From assembly GCF_002931555.1 (NCBI RefSeq), contig NZ_PSTZ01000003.1:62001-126000 (forward strand): DNA of 64,000 nt. The letters run 5' to 3'. Positions 49,065-58,410 of the stretch are shown piece after piece (position 1 is the stretch's first letter; every line of letters starts with the position of its first letter). The notes beneath the pieces were generated by a model. It did not search any database and was not told the DNA's origin. It worked only from the letters and a program-made list of their open reading frames with translations. This stretch comes from Pseudoclavibacter sp. RFBB5 (GTDB lineage Bacteria; Actinomycetota; Actinomycetes; Actinomycetales; Microbacteriaceae). A program made the translations under genes and the position numbers.

Positions 49065-50546
49065 TTGTCTCTTGACGCGTCTTCCGTCACCCGCGCATCC
49101 GCGCCACGCACCATCTCCAAGTGGTGGGCACTCGCGGTGCTCGCCCTCACCCAGCTCGTCGTCGTCCTCGACGGCACGATCGTCACGATCGCGCTGCCGC
49201 AGGCGCAGCTCGATCTCGGCCTCACCGACGTGCAGCGCCAGTGGGTCGTCACGGCCTACGCGCTCGTCTTCGGGGCGCTCCTCCTCCTTGGCGGCCGCAT
49301 CGCCGACTACTGGGGGCGCAAGCGCGCCTTCCTCGTCGGCATGATCGGCTTCGGCGCCGCCTCCGTCTACGGCGGCTTCGCGCAGAACGCCTTCGACCTC
49401 ATCCTGGCTCGCGGCCTGCAGGGGCTGTTCGCCGCACTCCTCGCTCCAGCCGCGCTCGCCCTGCTCACGGTCAGCTTCCCGTCAGGCAAAGACCGAACCA
49501 CCGCATTTGCGGTCTTCGGCGCCATCGGCGGAAGCGGCGCAGCGGTCGGACTCGTCCTCGGCGGGGCGCTCACCGAGTTCGCCAGCTGGCGCTGGTGCCT
49601 GCTGGTCAACGTCTTCTTCGTCATCGCCGGTGTCATCGGCGCGCTCATCGTGCTCAAGGAGAGCAAGGCAGAGGGCGACAACACCTACGACCTGTGGGGC
49701 ACGCTCACCGTGTCACTCGGCCTCGGCTCGCTCGTCTACGGGTTCAGCCTCGCGGAAGAGGGCTGGGGTTCGCTCGGCACCATCGGCTTCCTCGCGCTCG
49801 GGGTCGTGCTGCTCGCCGCCTTCGTCTGGATCGAGACTCGGGTCGCCCAGCCGCTGCTCCCGCTCCGGGTCGTGCTCGACCGGGTGCGCGGCGGAGCGTT
49901 CCTGATCCAGGCTGTCATCGGCAGCGTGCTCATCGGGGCGACCATGTACCTCGCACTGCACCTGCAGATCGTCATGGGCATGGAGCCGCTCGTCGCCGGT
50001 CTCGCCAACGTCGCCATGACGGTGGTCATCCTCGCGTGCGTTCCCGTCTGCGCACGCCTGCTCCCGAAGTTCGGCCCGCGTCCGTTCATGATCGTCGGCC
50101 CGATCATCGTCGCCGGCGGACTCCTGCTGCTCTCCGGCGTGACCGTCGACGGCGGCTACGTCACGCACATCCTGCCCGGACTCGTGCTGCTCGGCATCGG
50201 CCTCGCCATGATCTTCGTTCCTCTGCAGAACCTCGCACTCACGGGTGTCGAGCCGCACGACGCCGGCGCAGCGGCGGCGACGGTCAACTCCACCATGCAG
50301 ATCGGCGGGTCGATCGGCCTCTCGGTCTTCACCGTCTTCTACGCGAACGCGGTCGCCGCGGGTCTCGAAGCAGGCGAACCCCAGCTGCAGGCCTTCACGA
50401 ACGGCTACTCGGCCGTCTTCCTGGCCGCGGCGGGCGCCATGCTCCTCGCAGCGCTCATCGCCGGCTTCATGATCAGGGGCACGAAGGACCGCCCGCTCGT
50501 GCACCAGGAGGCCTCGGAGCAGGACGCGCTCGTCTCGATGCACTGA
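49065..50546 (+). CDS. MFS multidrug exporter, DHA2/EmrB family (14 TM)
   Basis: 493 residues from TTG 49065 (RBS CTGGAGGG). About 14 hydrophobic segments; motif A-like GGRIADYWGRKRAFLVG, motif C-like GPAIG-type helix (GAIGGSGAAVGLVLGGALTE), and LDGTIVTIALP typical of drug:H+ antiporters. The leader hairpin may make expression inducible by translation-stalling compounds (inference). Confidence 0.9.
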   Translation: MSLDASSVTRASAPRTISKWWALAVLALTQLVVVLDGTIVTIALPQAQLDLGLTDVQRQWVVTAYALVFGALLLLGGRIADYWGRKRAFLVGMIGFGAASVYGGFAQNAFDLILARGLQGLFAALLAPAALALLTVSFPSGKDRTTAFAVFGAIGGSGAAVGLVLGGALTEFASWRWCLLVNVFFVIAGVIGALIVLKESKAEGDNTYDLWGTLTVSLGLGSLVYGFSLAEEGWGSLGTIGFLALGVVLLAAFVWIETRVAQPLLPLRVVLDRVRGGAFLIQAVIGSVLIGATMYLALHLQIVMGMEPLVAGLANVAMTVVILACVPVCARLLPKFGPRPFMIVGPIIVAGGLLLLSGVTVDGGYVTHILPGLVLLGIGLAMIFVPLQNLALTGVEPHDAGAAAATVNSTMQIGGSIGLSVFTVFYANAVAAGLEAGEPQLQAFTNGYSAVFLAAAGAMLLAALIAGFMIRGTKDRPLVHQEASEQDALVSMH

Positions 50547-50595
50547 GGCAGCCGAGGCAGCTGCACGGGGCGAGGCCCAGGGGTGTTGCGCTCGC

Positions 50596-50679
50596 GGCTG
50601 ACCAACATCAGTGCAATATCCGGCGTTCTGGCGCAGAACACGCGCCCGAGGTAGGAAATTGCACTGAAGTTGGTCAGCC
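50596..50679. repeat. long nested inverted repeat between MFS and GH13 genes
   Basis: 22-bp arms at 50596-50617 and 50658-50679 match with one mismatch; the 40-nt interior holds a second hairpin, GTTCTG-gcg-CAGAAC (50625-50639). No T-run follows. It could be a bidirectional terminator or a small mobile (MITE/REP-like) element. Confidence 0.75.
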
Positions 50680-50720
50680 ATTCGGCTGAACGCAGGCCTG
50701 AGCTGCGTAGCCGGCCGCGG

Positions 50721-51998
50721 TCACTCGCCGGCGTCGCTCCACCGCTCGAAGCCGTGGCCGCCGACCTCCCGGCCTCCCAGCTGCACAGCGTCGTCGCCGA
50801 GGTTCACCGCGAGCCTCGCGAGTTCACCGTCGTCGCCCTCGGCGACGAAGAGCGCCGCCGTGTTCGAGAGGTCCTCCGTGCGGATCCTCGCCGTCGCGAG
50901 CCACGGGTGCTGGCGCCGGAACGCGATCGCGTCGCGGTGAGCCTGGGAGTAGGGGTTCTCGGGCCACTGGCTGGGGTCGGCCGGGAACTCCGGACGGATG
51001 GCATCGTCCCCACCCGCGCGCTCCTCCTTGACCGCTTCGAGCCCGCGCTCGTCACCCGCGTACACGCTGGGGGTGCCGGGGAAGAAGAAGAGCATGGCGA
51101 TGGCGGCGGCATGGTTGCGCTCGTCGTCGATGGCACTCGCGATGCGCGTCACATCGTGGTTGCCGAGGAAGGTCATCGGCAGGAAATGCGCCGTGAAGTC
51201 GTTATGGCGTTGCAGCGACCAGTCGAGCTCGAAGAGGTTCTGCTCCTGCACGGAAGAGCGCAGCGCCTTCCACAGCTCGTACTGCGTGACCGAGTCGAGC
51301 CCCGAGTCGGCGACGTACCCGTCGTAGTCGCCGTGGATGACCTCGCCCACGAACCATGCGTCGGGGAACCGCTCACGCAGCGGGTCGATGGTCGCGCGCC
51401 AGAAGAGCGGACTCACGGCGTAGGCGGCGTCGAGTCGCCACCCGTCGGCGCCTCGCTCCAGCCAGTGCGCCATGGCGCCCGAGACGTACTCGATGACCTC
51501 GGGATGCTGATGGTTCAGCACGACAAGCGCGTCGTGACCCTCGAACACGTCCACGGCGAGGCCGTCCACCTCGCGCGCATCCGACCCTCTCGCGAACCTG
51601 GCAGCCGCGGCGGAATCCGGCCCGGCCTCGACCGCCTCGCGCCACCAGGGGTGGTCGCGGCCCACGTGATTGAAGACGCCGTCGAGGAGCACGCGGATGC
51701 CGCGTTCGCGGCAGGCGGCGATGAGCGCGTCGAAGTCGGCGTCGTCGCCGAGCCGAGGGTCGATGCGCAGGTGGTCGACCGTGTCGTAGCCGTGGGTCTG
51801 CGATGCGAAGACGGGACCGAGGAGCAGGCCGTTGAGCCCGAGGCCGACAAGCTCGTCGAGCCAGGCGGTGATGCGGTCGAGGCGATGCTCAACGGATCCA
51901 GGCAGATCACCGCCGGTCGTGTCCGCGCCCACGAACCCGAGTGGGTACACATGCCACCAGAGAGCGGTCTGCGGCCAGGGCTGAGGAGCTGAGGTCAT
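50721..51998 (-). CDS. GH13-family alpha-amylase-type glycoside hydrolase
   Basis: 425 residues, cytoplasmic, no signal peptide. Conserved GH13 regions: DGVFNHVG, nucleophile Asp in GWRLDAAYA, acid/base Glu in WFVGEVIHGD, and FLGNHDVTR. The short length and lack of accessory domains suggest an oligosaccharide-acting enzyme (cyclomaltodextrinase, glucosidase or transferase); the exact substrate is not readable. Likely paired in sugar use with the adjacent aldose epimerase. Confidence 0.9.
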   Translation of the reverse strand: MTSAPQPWPQTALWWHVYPLGFVGADTTGGDLPGSVEHRLDRITAWLDELVGLGLNGLLLGPVFASQTHGYDTVDHLRIDPRLGDDADFDALIAACRERGIRVLLDGVFNHVGRDHPWWREAVEAGPDSAAAARFARGSDAREVDGLAVDVFEGHDALVVLNHQHPEVIEYVSGAMAHWLERGADGWRLDAAYAVSPLFWRATIDPLRERFPDAWFVGEVIHGDYDGYVADSGLDSVTQYELWKALRSSVQEQNLFELDWSLQRHNDFTAHFLPMTFLGNHDVTRIASAIDDERNHAAAIAMLFFFPGTPSVYAGDERGLEAVKEERAGGDDAIRPEFPADPSQWPENPYSQAHRDAIAFRRQHPWLATARIRTEDLSNTAALFVAEGDDGELARLAVNLGDDAVQLGGREVGGHGFERWSDAGE

Positions 51999-52097
51999 CT
52001 CCCCAGGCTAGTGACGCGGGCTGAGAGCGCCGGATCCGAGTCGGCGTGAAAGACTGCCATTCGTCCTTCCCCTGACAGCACCGAGGAGTCCCCACCG

Positions 52098-53018
52098 ATG
52101 TCGATCACCCCGCGCTCAGGCTCCTCCTACTTCCTCTCCCACGGCGGATACGAGGCGTCGATCTCCAGCATCGGGGCGACACTGCGCGAGCTCACGCACC
52201 ACGGCAGGCACCTCGTGCACGGCTTCGACATGGACGAAGTGCGGCCGGCGTACAAGGGGGCGACGCTCGCACCGTGGCCGAACCGCATCATCGACGGCCG
52301 CTACCGCATCGACGGCCAGGAGTTGCAGCTCCCGCTCTCCGAGCCGAAGCGCGGGCACGCGCTCCACGGGCTCGCCCTCTGGCTCGACTTCCAGCCGGAA
52401 GACGTCGGCACCGACTTCGTGCTCCTCGCCGCCACGATCGAGCCGCAGACCGGCTACCCGTTCCGCGTCGAGGTCCGCACGAGGTACCAGCTCGGCGAGG
52501 ACGGCCTCACGACCACCATCGAGCTGCGCAACGTGGGCGCCGGAACCGCCCCGGCTGGCGCATCCACCCACTCCTACCTCGTCGCAGGCGAAGGGCAGAT
52601 CGACGACTGGACTCTGCAGTCGCCGGCGCAGAAGCTCATGCACGCGCACGGCGCGCGCCTGCTCCCCGGCTCCGTCGTCTCCGTCGAGGAAGTCGCCGGG
52701 GCGTTCGACTACCGCGAGGCGCGACGCATCGGCGAGATGGAGATCGACCACGCCTTCACCGACGTCTTCGGCGACAGCACCACCGCCACGGTGACCCTCA
52801 CCACCGCTGACGGCACGGGGGTCGGCATGACCTGGGGCACGGATGCGCCGTGGGTGCAGGTCTTCACGAGCGACCAGCCCGGCATCGACTGGGACCGCAA
52901 GGCCGTCGCGGTCGAGCCCATGACCTGTGCGCCAGACGCCTTCAACTCGGGCCTCGACCTCGCCTGGCTCGAACCAGGCGAGAAGCTCGAGACGTCGCAG
53001 CGGATCTTCGCGATCTAG
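52098..53018 (+). CDS. aldose 1-epimerase family protein
   Basis: 306 residues with the galactose-mutarotase fold: APWPNRIIDGRY, the catalytic His in GHALHGL, and a C-terminal AVEPMTCAPDAFNSG with the usual Glu region. It interconverts alpha and beta anomers of hexoses. ATG 52098, divergent from the GH13 gene. Confidence 0.92.
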   Translation: MSITPRSGSSYFLSHGGYEASISSIGATLRELTHHGRHLVHGFDMDEVRPAYKGATLAPWPNRIIDGRYRIDGQELQLPLSEPKRGHALHGLALWLDFQPEDVGTDFVLLAATIEPQTGYPFRVEVRTRYQLGEDGLTTTIELRNVGAGTAPAGASTHSYLVAGEGQIDDWTLQSPAQKLMHAHGARLLPGSVVSVEEVAGAFDYREARRIGEMEIDHAFTDVFGDSTTATVTLTTADGTGVGMTWGTDAPWVQVFTSDQPGIDWDRKAVAVEPMTCAPDAFNSGLDLAWLEPGEKLETSQRIFAI

Positions 53019-53048
53019 AGAGCCCCGAGGAACGCCAGCGTCAGGACG

Positions 53049-53978
53049 CTAGAGCGTCACGACCCCGATCGACGCGATGAGAGCGTGGTCCTGCTCGAGG
53101 TGGGGGAGCATCGCCGCACCGTCGAGCGGGTGGCTCTCGCCCACCGCCACGCGAGCCTGAGGGACGCGCTCGAGCAGCGAGCTGCGGAACGCCGCCGCCA
53201 CGTGCGGCGACGAGAACACGTTGCCGATCGCGCGGACCTGCACCTCGTCACGCGACCCCGGCAGGCCGACGCGCGCGAGCCCGGCAGCGACCGAGGCCGC
53301 GAGCTGCGAGCCAGCAGCCGCGAGGATCTCGGCGGCGACCGCATCCGTCTCCGCGAGGTCGCCCACCGACCTCGCGAACGAGGCGATGTGCCGCACCTTC
53401 CCCTCGTTGGTCTGCAGCGACACGTACATGCTGGGGAGATCAGGGTGGTGAGCCAGCACGACCTCGGTCAGTGCCGTCTCGGGGCCGCGACCGTCGAACG
53501 CGCGCATGACCGCATCCAGTGCCGCACGGCCGATCCAGTAGCCGGAGCCGGCATCACCGACGAGGTAGCCCCAGCCATCCACCTGCGCGAGCCGCTCTTC
53601 CCCAACGGCCAGCGTGACCACGCCGGTGCCAGCCGCCACGACCGCGCCCAGCTCAGAACCGAGCGCCCCAAGGAACGCCGAGATCGAGTCGTGCGCGATG
53701 AACACCCTCGCGACCCCGAACGGCTCCACCAGCAGGGCGAGCTCATCCGCGACGGTCTGCGCGTGCGTCACACCGGACACGCCGCCAGACACCGTCACGC
53801 CCGTCAGGCCGGACTCCCGCAGCGACTGCTCGACGACGCTGGCGAGCTGCGGCGCCAGCGGCAGGTCGGTGCGGATCGCGGCGAAGGAGCGCACCTCGCC
53901 CGCGTCGATCTGCGAGCGGATGCCGCTCTGACCGGCATCGATGGCAAGAACGGGCGCTGGGGAGAACGTCGTCGTCAT
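53049..53978 (-). CDS. BadF/BadG/BcrA/BcrD-type ATPase, N-acetylglucosamine-kinase-like
   Basis: 309 residues from ATG 53978. The phosphate-1 motif AIDAGQSGIRS, AAGTGVV, and GWGYLVGDAGSGYWIGR are those of the sugar-kinase/ASKHA family, closest to GlcNAc kinase. The DGGG of typical members reads DAGQ. Probable amino-sugar phosphorylation. Confidence 0.85.
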   Translation of the reverse strand: MTTTFSPAPVLAIDAGQSGIRSQIDAGEVRSFAAIRTDLPLAPQLASVVEQSLRESGLTGVTVSGGVSGVTHAQTVADELALLVEPFGVARVFIAHDSISAFLGALGSELGAVVAAGTGVVTLAVGEERLAQVDGWGYLVGDAGSGYWIGRAALDAVMRAFDGRGPETALTEVVLAHHPDLPSMYVSLQTNEGKVRHIASFARSVGDLAETDAVAAEILAAAGSQLAASVAAGLARVGLPGSRDEVQVRAIGNVFSSPHVAAAFRSSLLERVPQARVAVGESHPLDGAAMLPHLEQDHALIASIGVVTL

Positions 53979-54072
53979 GTACCGAATCGTATTGCAGTCA
54001 GGCGACAACGCCCTCCCACTCCGGGGAGAGGTGCCCGAGCCGGAAGCACGCCAAGAGTCTTAGGGTGATGGC

Positions 54073-54735
54073 ATGACGACACCGAGCCAGTGGAACGGGC
54101 AGCAGCGACCGGACGGCCAGCCGAACTCGCCGCAGAACTTCGCGGCGAATGCCGGGCAGGGCACCCCCGACTATGGAACGCCGCCAAGCGGCCCACCTTC
54201 CGCCTACAACGGGTTCGGCCAGGCGGCTCAGGGGCAGCAGCAGGCGTACGGGCAGCAAGCCCAACAGCCCGCCGGCTACCAGCAGCCGGCAGGCGGGGAG
54301 TACCAGCAGCCGGGCGCCTACCAGGAGCCAGGGGCCTACTCGCAGCCCGGGGACTACTCGCAGCCCGGGAACACCCCACCGCGTCGGGTGCTCACCTTCT
54401 CGACGCTCCGCGAAGAGCTCTCATTCGCGACCAATCGCTTCGGCATGATCTCCCTCGCGAGTGCGCTCGGCGGGTGGCTCCTCACGACTCTGCTCTCCTT
54501 CATCATGAGCGCCGTCGCGCGGACCGGGAGCTTTGAGATCTACGCAGTCCTGAACCCGGTGCTGACCATCCTGCAGATCCTGAGCGCGGCCGCAGCCATC
54601 GTCTTCGGAGTGCTCGCGTTGCGTGCCAGCGGATGGCGCAACATGCCAGCTTCGGTGGGCTCCGTCCTGGGTGTCGTCATGATCGTCCCAGCGATCTTCT
54701 ACTTCCTCTTCGGGCTGATTCCGTACTCCTACTGA
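54073..54735 (+). CDS. Gln/Pro/Tyr-rich membrane protein (DUF4190-like)
   Basis: 220 residues: a ~105-residue disordered N-terminus with repeated Y-x-Q-P, A-Y and Y-S-Q-P-G units, then two to three hydrophobic segments (LASALGGWLLTTLLSFIMSA; AAAAIVFGVLAL; VVMIVPAIFYFLFGLIPY). Many actinobacterial membrane proteins share this layout. Function unknown. Confidence 0.85.
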   Translation: MTTPSQWNGQQRPDGQPNSPQNFAANAGQGTPDYGTPPSGPPSAYNGFGQAAQGQQQAYGQQAQQPAGYQQPAGGEYQQPGAYQEPGAYSQPGDYSQPGNTPPRRVLTFSTLREELSFATNRFGMISLASALGGWLLTTLLSFIMSAVARTGSFEIYAVLNPVLTILQILSAAAAIVFGVLALRASGWRNMPASVGSVLGVVMIVPAIFYFLFGLIPYSY

Positions 54736-54859
54736 TCAGCATCCGGGCAAGTTCTTGTAGGGGTCCGCAGAAGGACAGCGCGTTTCGTCGTACTAAGCTC
54801 ACACCTTGGCTGCGGAAAACGCGGCCGTGCGTGGTCGAGCCGGCCCGTGCATCCAGTCG

Positions 54860-55744
54860 ATGAATGAGGCGAGAGTTCTGAACGTTCCAGCGAGCCCCCA
54901 CCCCAAGTCAACAGCCGGTCACGTCGTGCCGCCGGCGGATGCCAGGTCCTGGCTGCTCGTCCCGGCATCCAGGCCGGAAGCGTTCGATGCCGCAGCGGAG
55001 TCCCGCGCCGACGTCGTCATCCTCGACATCGAAGATGCCGTCGACCCGAAGCACAAGGCCGCCGCACGCGCCGATGTCATCTCCTGGCTCAAGGCCGGCA
55101 ACTCCGCCTGGGTTCGCATCAACGACACCCTCTCCGACTTCTGGGCCGACGACGTCGACGAGCTCGCGGGCGTCCCCGGACTCCTCGGGGTCGTGCTCGC
55201 CAAGACCGAGCAGGCCGAGCAGGTCGTCAACACGTACCAGCGCCTCGGCGCGCGCATTCCCGTCGTGCCGCTCATCGAATCGGCACTCGGACTCGAGGAA
55301 GCCACGAACATCGCCCGCGCCGACGGTGCCTTCCGCCTTGCCTTCGGCAGCGGTGACTTCCGTCGCGACACCGGCATGTGGGCGACCCGCGAGGCCATGG
55401 CCTACGCCCGCTCGCGCCTCACCGTCTCGTCCAAGGCGGCAGGCCTGCCCGGCCCCGTCGACGGACCGACCACCGATGAGAGCCTCCGCGTCCTGCGCAA
55501 CGAGTCCGAGTGGACGCTCGAGCACGGCATGACCGGCAAGCTCTGCCTCCGCCTCGAGCAGACCGCCGTCGTCAACGAGGTCATCTGCCCGCAGACGAGC
55601 GACATCCTCTGGGCCCGCGAGTTCCTCGCGGACTTCGACGCTGCTGGCGGCGTCGTCCGTGACGGCAGCGACCTGCCCCGCCTCGGCCGCGCGCGCAAGA
55701 TCCTGCGCCTCGCCGAGGCCTTCGGCATCACCGTCGAGGTCTAG
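54860..55744 (+). CDS. CitE-like HpcH/HpaI aldolase/lyase family protein
   Basis: 294 residues. SWLLVPASRPEAF, the Mg-binding VVILDIEDAV and PVVPLIESALG follow the CitE/CoA-ester lyase TIM barrel. No CitD or CitF subunits are nearby, so it is a stand-alone CitE-like enzyme (malyl-CoA/citramalyl-CoA lyase or thioesterase type); substrate not readable. Confidence 0.87.
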   Translation: MNEARVLNVPASPHPKSTAGHVVPPADARSWLLVPASRPEAFDAAAESRADVVILDIEDAVDPKHKAAARADVISWLKAGNSAWVRINDTLSDFWADDVDELAGVPGLLGVVLAKTEQAEQVVNTYQRLGARIPVVPLIESALGLEEATNIARADGAFRLAFGSGDFRRDTGMWATREAMAYARSRLTVSSKAAGLPGPVDGPTTDESLRVLRNESEWTLEHGMTGKLCLRLEQTAVVNEVICPQTSDILWAREFLADFDAAGGVVRDGSDLPRLGRARKILRLAEAFGITVEV

Positions 55745-55892
55745 TCGCACCCGACCGACAGCTCGACCGAAGGCCTGCGGGCCGCCTGCCCCTCGTTCGC
55801 CGGTGGGGTGGCGGCCCGTTCGCTGTTCCCAGGAGAGTGTGGATGCGCGCTCGCTAGAGTCGGCACGTCAGATTCCCGAGCGAGGAGCAATC

Positions 55893-56357
55893 TTGGTCAC
55901 CACTCTCAGCGTCGGCGACAGCGCCCCCGACTTTGCGCTCACCGACCAGCACGGCGAGATCATCCGGCTCAGTGACCTCACCGGGTCGCCCGTCGTCGTC
56001 TACTTCTACCCGAAGGCGGGCACGACCAAGTGCACGCAGCAGGCGTGCGACTTCCGTGACAACTTCGACGCCCTGAGCGGCGCTGGCGTCACCGTGCTCG
56101 GCATCTCACTGGACCAGCCGCGAGAACTCGCGATCTTCGGCGAGGAGCAGCAGGTTCCGTACTCGCTGCTCAGCGATTCCGGGGCGACCGCGATGGAGTG
56201 GGGCGCGTGGGGCGAGCGTCCCGTCGCCGGCATCGCGGGCACCGGCGTGATCCGCTCGAGCTTCATCGTCGACGCAGCGGGCAAGCTGTCGTACGTGGCC
56301 TACGACGTCGACCCCGATGGGCACGTGCAGGCGCTTCGCTCGCAGCTCGGCGTCTGA
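55893..56357 (+). CDS. bcp: thioredoxin-dependent thiol peroxidase (Bcp/PrxQ)
   Basis: 154 residues from TTG 55893 with GCGAGGAG upstream. The peroxidatic and resolving cysteines are in TTKCTQQACDFRD, five residues apart as in PrxQ/Bcp. It reduces H2O2 and organic peroxides. Confidence 0.93.
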   Translation: MVTTLSVGDSAPDFALTDQHGEIIRLSDLTGSPVVVYFYPKAGTTKCTQQACDFRDNFDALSGAGVTVLGISLDQPRELAIFGEEQQVPYSLLSDSGATAMEWGAWGERPVAGIAGTGVIRSSFIVDAAGKLSYVAYDVDPDGHVQALRSQLGV

Positions 56358-56468
56358 CGACGGAGGACGACACAGCGGGGCAACCAGCCGTAACGGTCGG
56401 TCACGCCGCGCGGGGGTGGCCCTCGCGTGCGTGACAATCGGAGACACATCCACCGTCTCGAGGACCAC

Positions 56469-57167
56469 ATGACCGACACCGCCATCGCCTCCACCTCTGT
56501 GCTCGACAACCCCGCCTGGCACTCGCTGACCGGCGCGCACGCGCACCTCGCGATCGGCGGCGACCTCGTCAAGCGATACCCGGCGGACGTGTCGCCGTTC
56601 CTCGGCGTGCGCTCCTGGGAGGAGCCGGGCGTGTGGGACGCGATCGCCGAGCTCCTGGGCTCGGGGGCCGAGCTCGCGATCTCGCACGCAGACCCCGAGG
56701 TTCCGGCCGGATGGGCGCAGACCTGGCGCGGTGAAGGCGTGCAGCTCGTGCAGACGCCGCGCCTGCAGACCAGTCCGGATGACGAGGTCGTGGAACTCGG
56801 CGCCGACGACGCCGACGACATGCTTGCGCTCGTCGAGCGGAATCAGCCAGGGCCGTTCCTCCCGCGCACGTACGTGATGGGGCGCTACATCGGCATCCGC
56901 CGCGACGGGAAGCTCGTCGCCATGGCGGGTGAGCGGCTCCACCCGGCTGGATGGACTGAGATCAGCGCCGTCGCCACGGACGCCGACTACCGACGCCAGG
57001 GCCTCGCCTCCCGCCTCGTGCTCGACGTGGCCTTCCACATCCAGGAACGCGGCGACCAGGCCCTCATGCACGCCGCGGCCAGCAACACGGGCGCCATCAC
57101 CGCCTACGAGAAGCTCGGCTTCGAGCTGCGCCGCGCCACCCCGTTCACGGGCGTGCGCGTTCCCTGA
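56469..57167 (+). CDS. GNAT-family N-acetyltransferase (FR47-like)
   Basis: 232 residues from ATG 56469. Acetyl-CoA motif A is ISAVATDADYRRQGLASRL, followed by AAASNTGAITAYEKLGFEL. The N-terminal half is the FR47-type extension. Substrate unknown. It converges on the AAA ATPase gene. Confidence 0.88.
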   Translation: MTDTAIASTSVLDNPAWHSLTGAHAHLAIGGDLVKRYPADVSPFLGVRSWEEPGVWDAIAELLGSGAELAISHADPEVPAGWAQTWRGEGVQLVQTPRLQTSPDDEVVELGADDADDMLALVERNQPGPFLPRTYVMGRYIGIRRDGKLVAMAGERLHPAGWTEISAVATDADYRRQGLASRLVLDVAFHIQERGDQALMHAAASNTGAITAYEKLGFELRRATPFTGVRVP

Positions 57168-57196
57168 GCGGCCCTGGGCTGAGCCCTTCGGCCTCG

Positions 57197-58393
57197 CTAC
57201 TCGTCGTCGGCAGGCGGGGGTGGGAACGCGCGGCCCTGGGGGAGCGCGATCGCCTCGCTCACCACATGCTCGCGCAGGTATTCGCGCAGGTACGGCGTCG
57301 TGAACTGCACACGGCCGTAACCCGCCGGTTCGATGATGCCGGCGTTGATGAGACGCTGCCGGTACACGCCGACGTAGCCTGCCTTCGCGCGCATCCGCTG
57401 GCGGATCTCGCTCGAGAGCGATGGACCGTCGTCGCTCGCCATCGCGGCGAGGTAGGTGCGGTCGCCGACGGACAGGGCCGCGAGCGTCGGCTCGTAGATG
57501 TACTGGCCCATCGCCTGCCGCGCGAGGCGGACAGCGCGACGCGTGTGCTGAAGGTCGATGCGCTCGGCGCCGCCGGCCTCCTGCCACGACTTCGAGCCGA
57601 TGAACTGCACGAGGAACGGGTACCCCTGCGTGCCCCGCACGGCGTAGTCGAGCGCCTCGTCGTCGATGCTGCGACCCCCGCCGACGATGGGTTCCGAGAG
57701 CGCTCGTGCTGAGGCCTCGTAGCTGAGCTGCCCGAGCTCCTGAACGTGCGCGCGGCGGAGGAACGTGAGCATCCGGTCGCTGCGAAGCTCGTTGATGTTC
57801 GGCTTGAGGCCAGCCCCGACGAAGGCCACGTCAAGGCCTTCGCGGAAGGCATGCTGCACCACCGTCGTGATCTCGCGGAGGTCGTCGATGGCACCTCGGT
57901 GGATCTCGTCGACCGTGATGAGGACGCCGGTGCCGTTCGGCGCGAGGAGGCCCGTGAGTGCCGTCAGCTGCGATCGCAGATTGGCGACTGGCCTGTGCCG
58001 GTCTTCGACGGTCGAGATGAACCCGCCGGAGCTCATCGGCAGCGTGACTCCTGTGATGCGCCGCTTGCTGGCCCGCGGGTCGTGCTCGGCGAGCAACTTC
58101 GGGAGGGCCTCGGTGGTGATGCGTTCCGCGAGTCCCTTGGTGGCCGTCTCGGAGATGACGAGCCAGCCGCGCGACACGGCGATGTCCTCGAGCGCGTTGA
58201 GCATGACGGTCTTGCCCACCCCGCGCAGACCGGTGACGAGGGTCGCCCGCCCCACCTCCCCGGGAGTGCCGTCGATCGCCGCCTCGAAGGAGGCCAGCAT
58301 CGCAGACCGCCCGACGAGCAGCGGTGGCGTGACCCCGAAGGACGGCGTGAACGGGTTCGGGGGCGCGGATGCTCCTCCCGCTTGCTTCGGCAC
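57197..58393 (-). CDS. AAA ATPase with C-terminal winged helix
   Basis: 398 residues. Walker A GLRGVGKT (about 57-64), Walker B-type ITVDEIH (about 158-164), arginine-rich sensor region, then a C-terminal winged-helix-like part ending YGRVQFTTPYLREYLREHV. It resembles the ORC/Cdc6-type AAA_16 group and DNA-handling ATPases. No nuclease or toxin lies next to it, so I do not call a defence system. Probably co-transcribed with the three upstream genes. Confidence 0.82.
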   Translation of the reverse strand: MPKQAGGASAPPNPFTPSFGVTPPLLVGRSAMLASFEAAIDGTPGEVGRATLVTGLRGVGKTVMLNALEDIAVSRGWLVISETATKGLAERITTEALPKLLAEHDPRASKRRITGVTLPMSSGGFISTVEDRHRPVANLRSQLTALTGLLAPNGTGVLITVDEIHRGAIDDLREITTVVQHAFREGLDVAFVGAGLKPNINELRSDRMLTFLRRAHVQELGQLSYEASARALSEPIVGGGRSIDDEALDYAVRGTQGYPFLVQFIGSKSWQEAGGAERIDLQHTRRAVRLARQAMGQYIYEPTLAALSVGDRTYLAAMASDDGPSLSSEIRQRMRAKAGYVGVYRQRLINAGIIEPAGYGRVQFTTPYLREYLREHVVSEAIALPQGRAFPPPPADDE

Positions 58394-58410
58394 CGGACCG
58401 CGACTTCCGG

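Noticed and set aside
57197-58393. AAA ATPase as part of a phage-defence system
   Set aside because: Its neighbours are DUF3224, HAD, NucS and GNAT genes with no toxin, nuclease partner or mobile-element signs.
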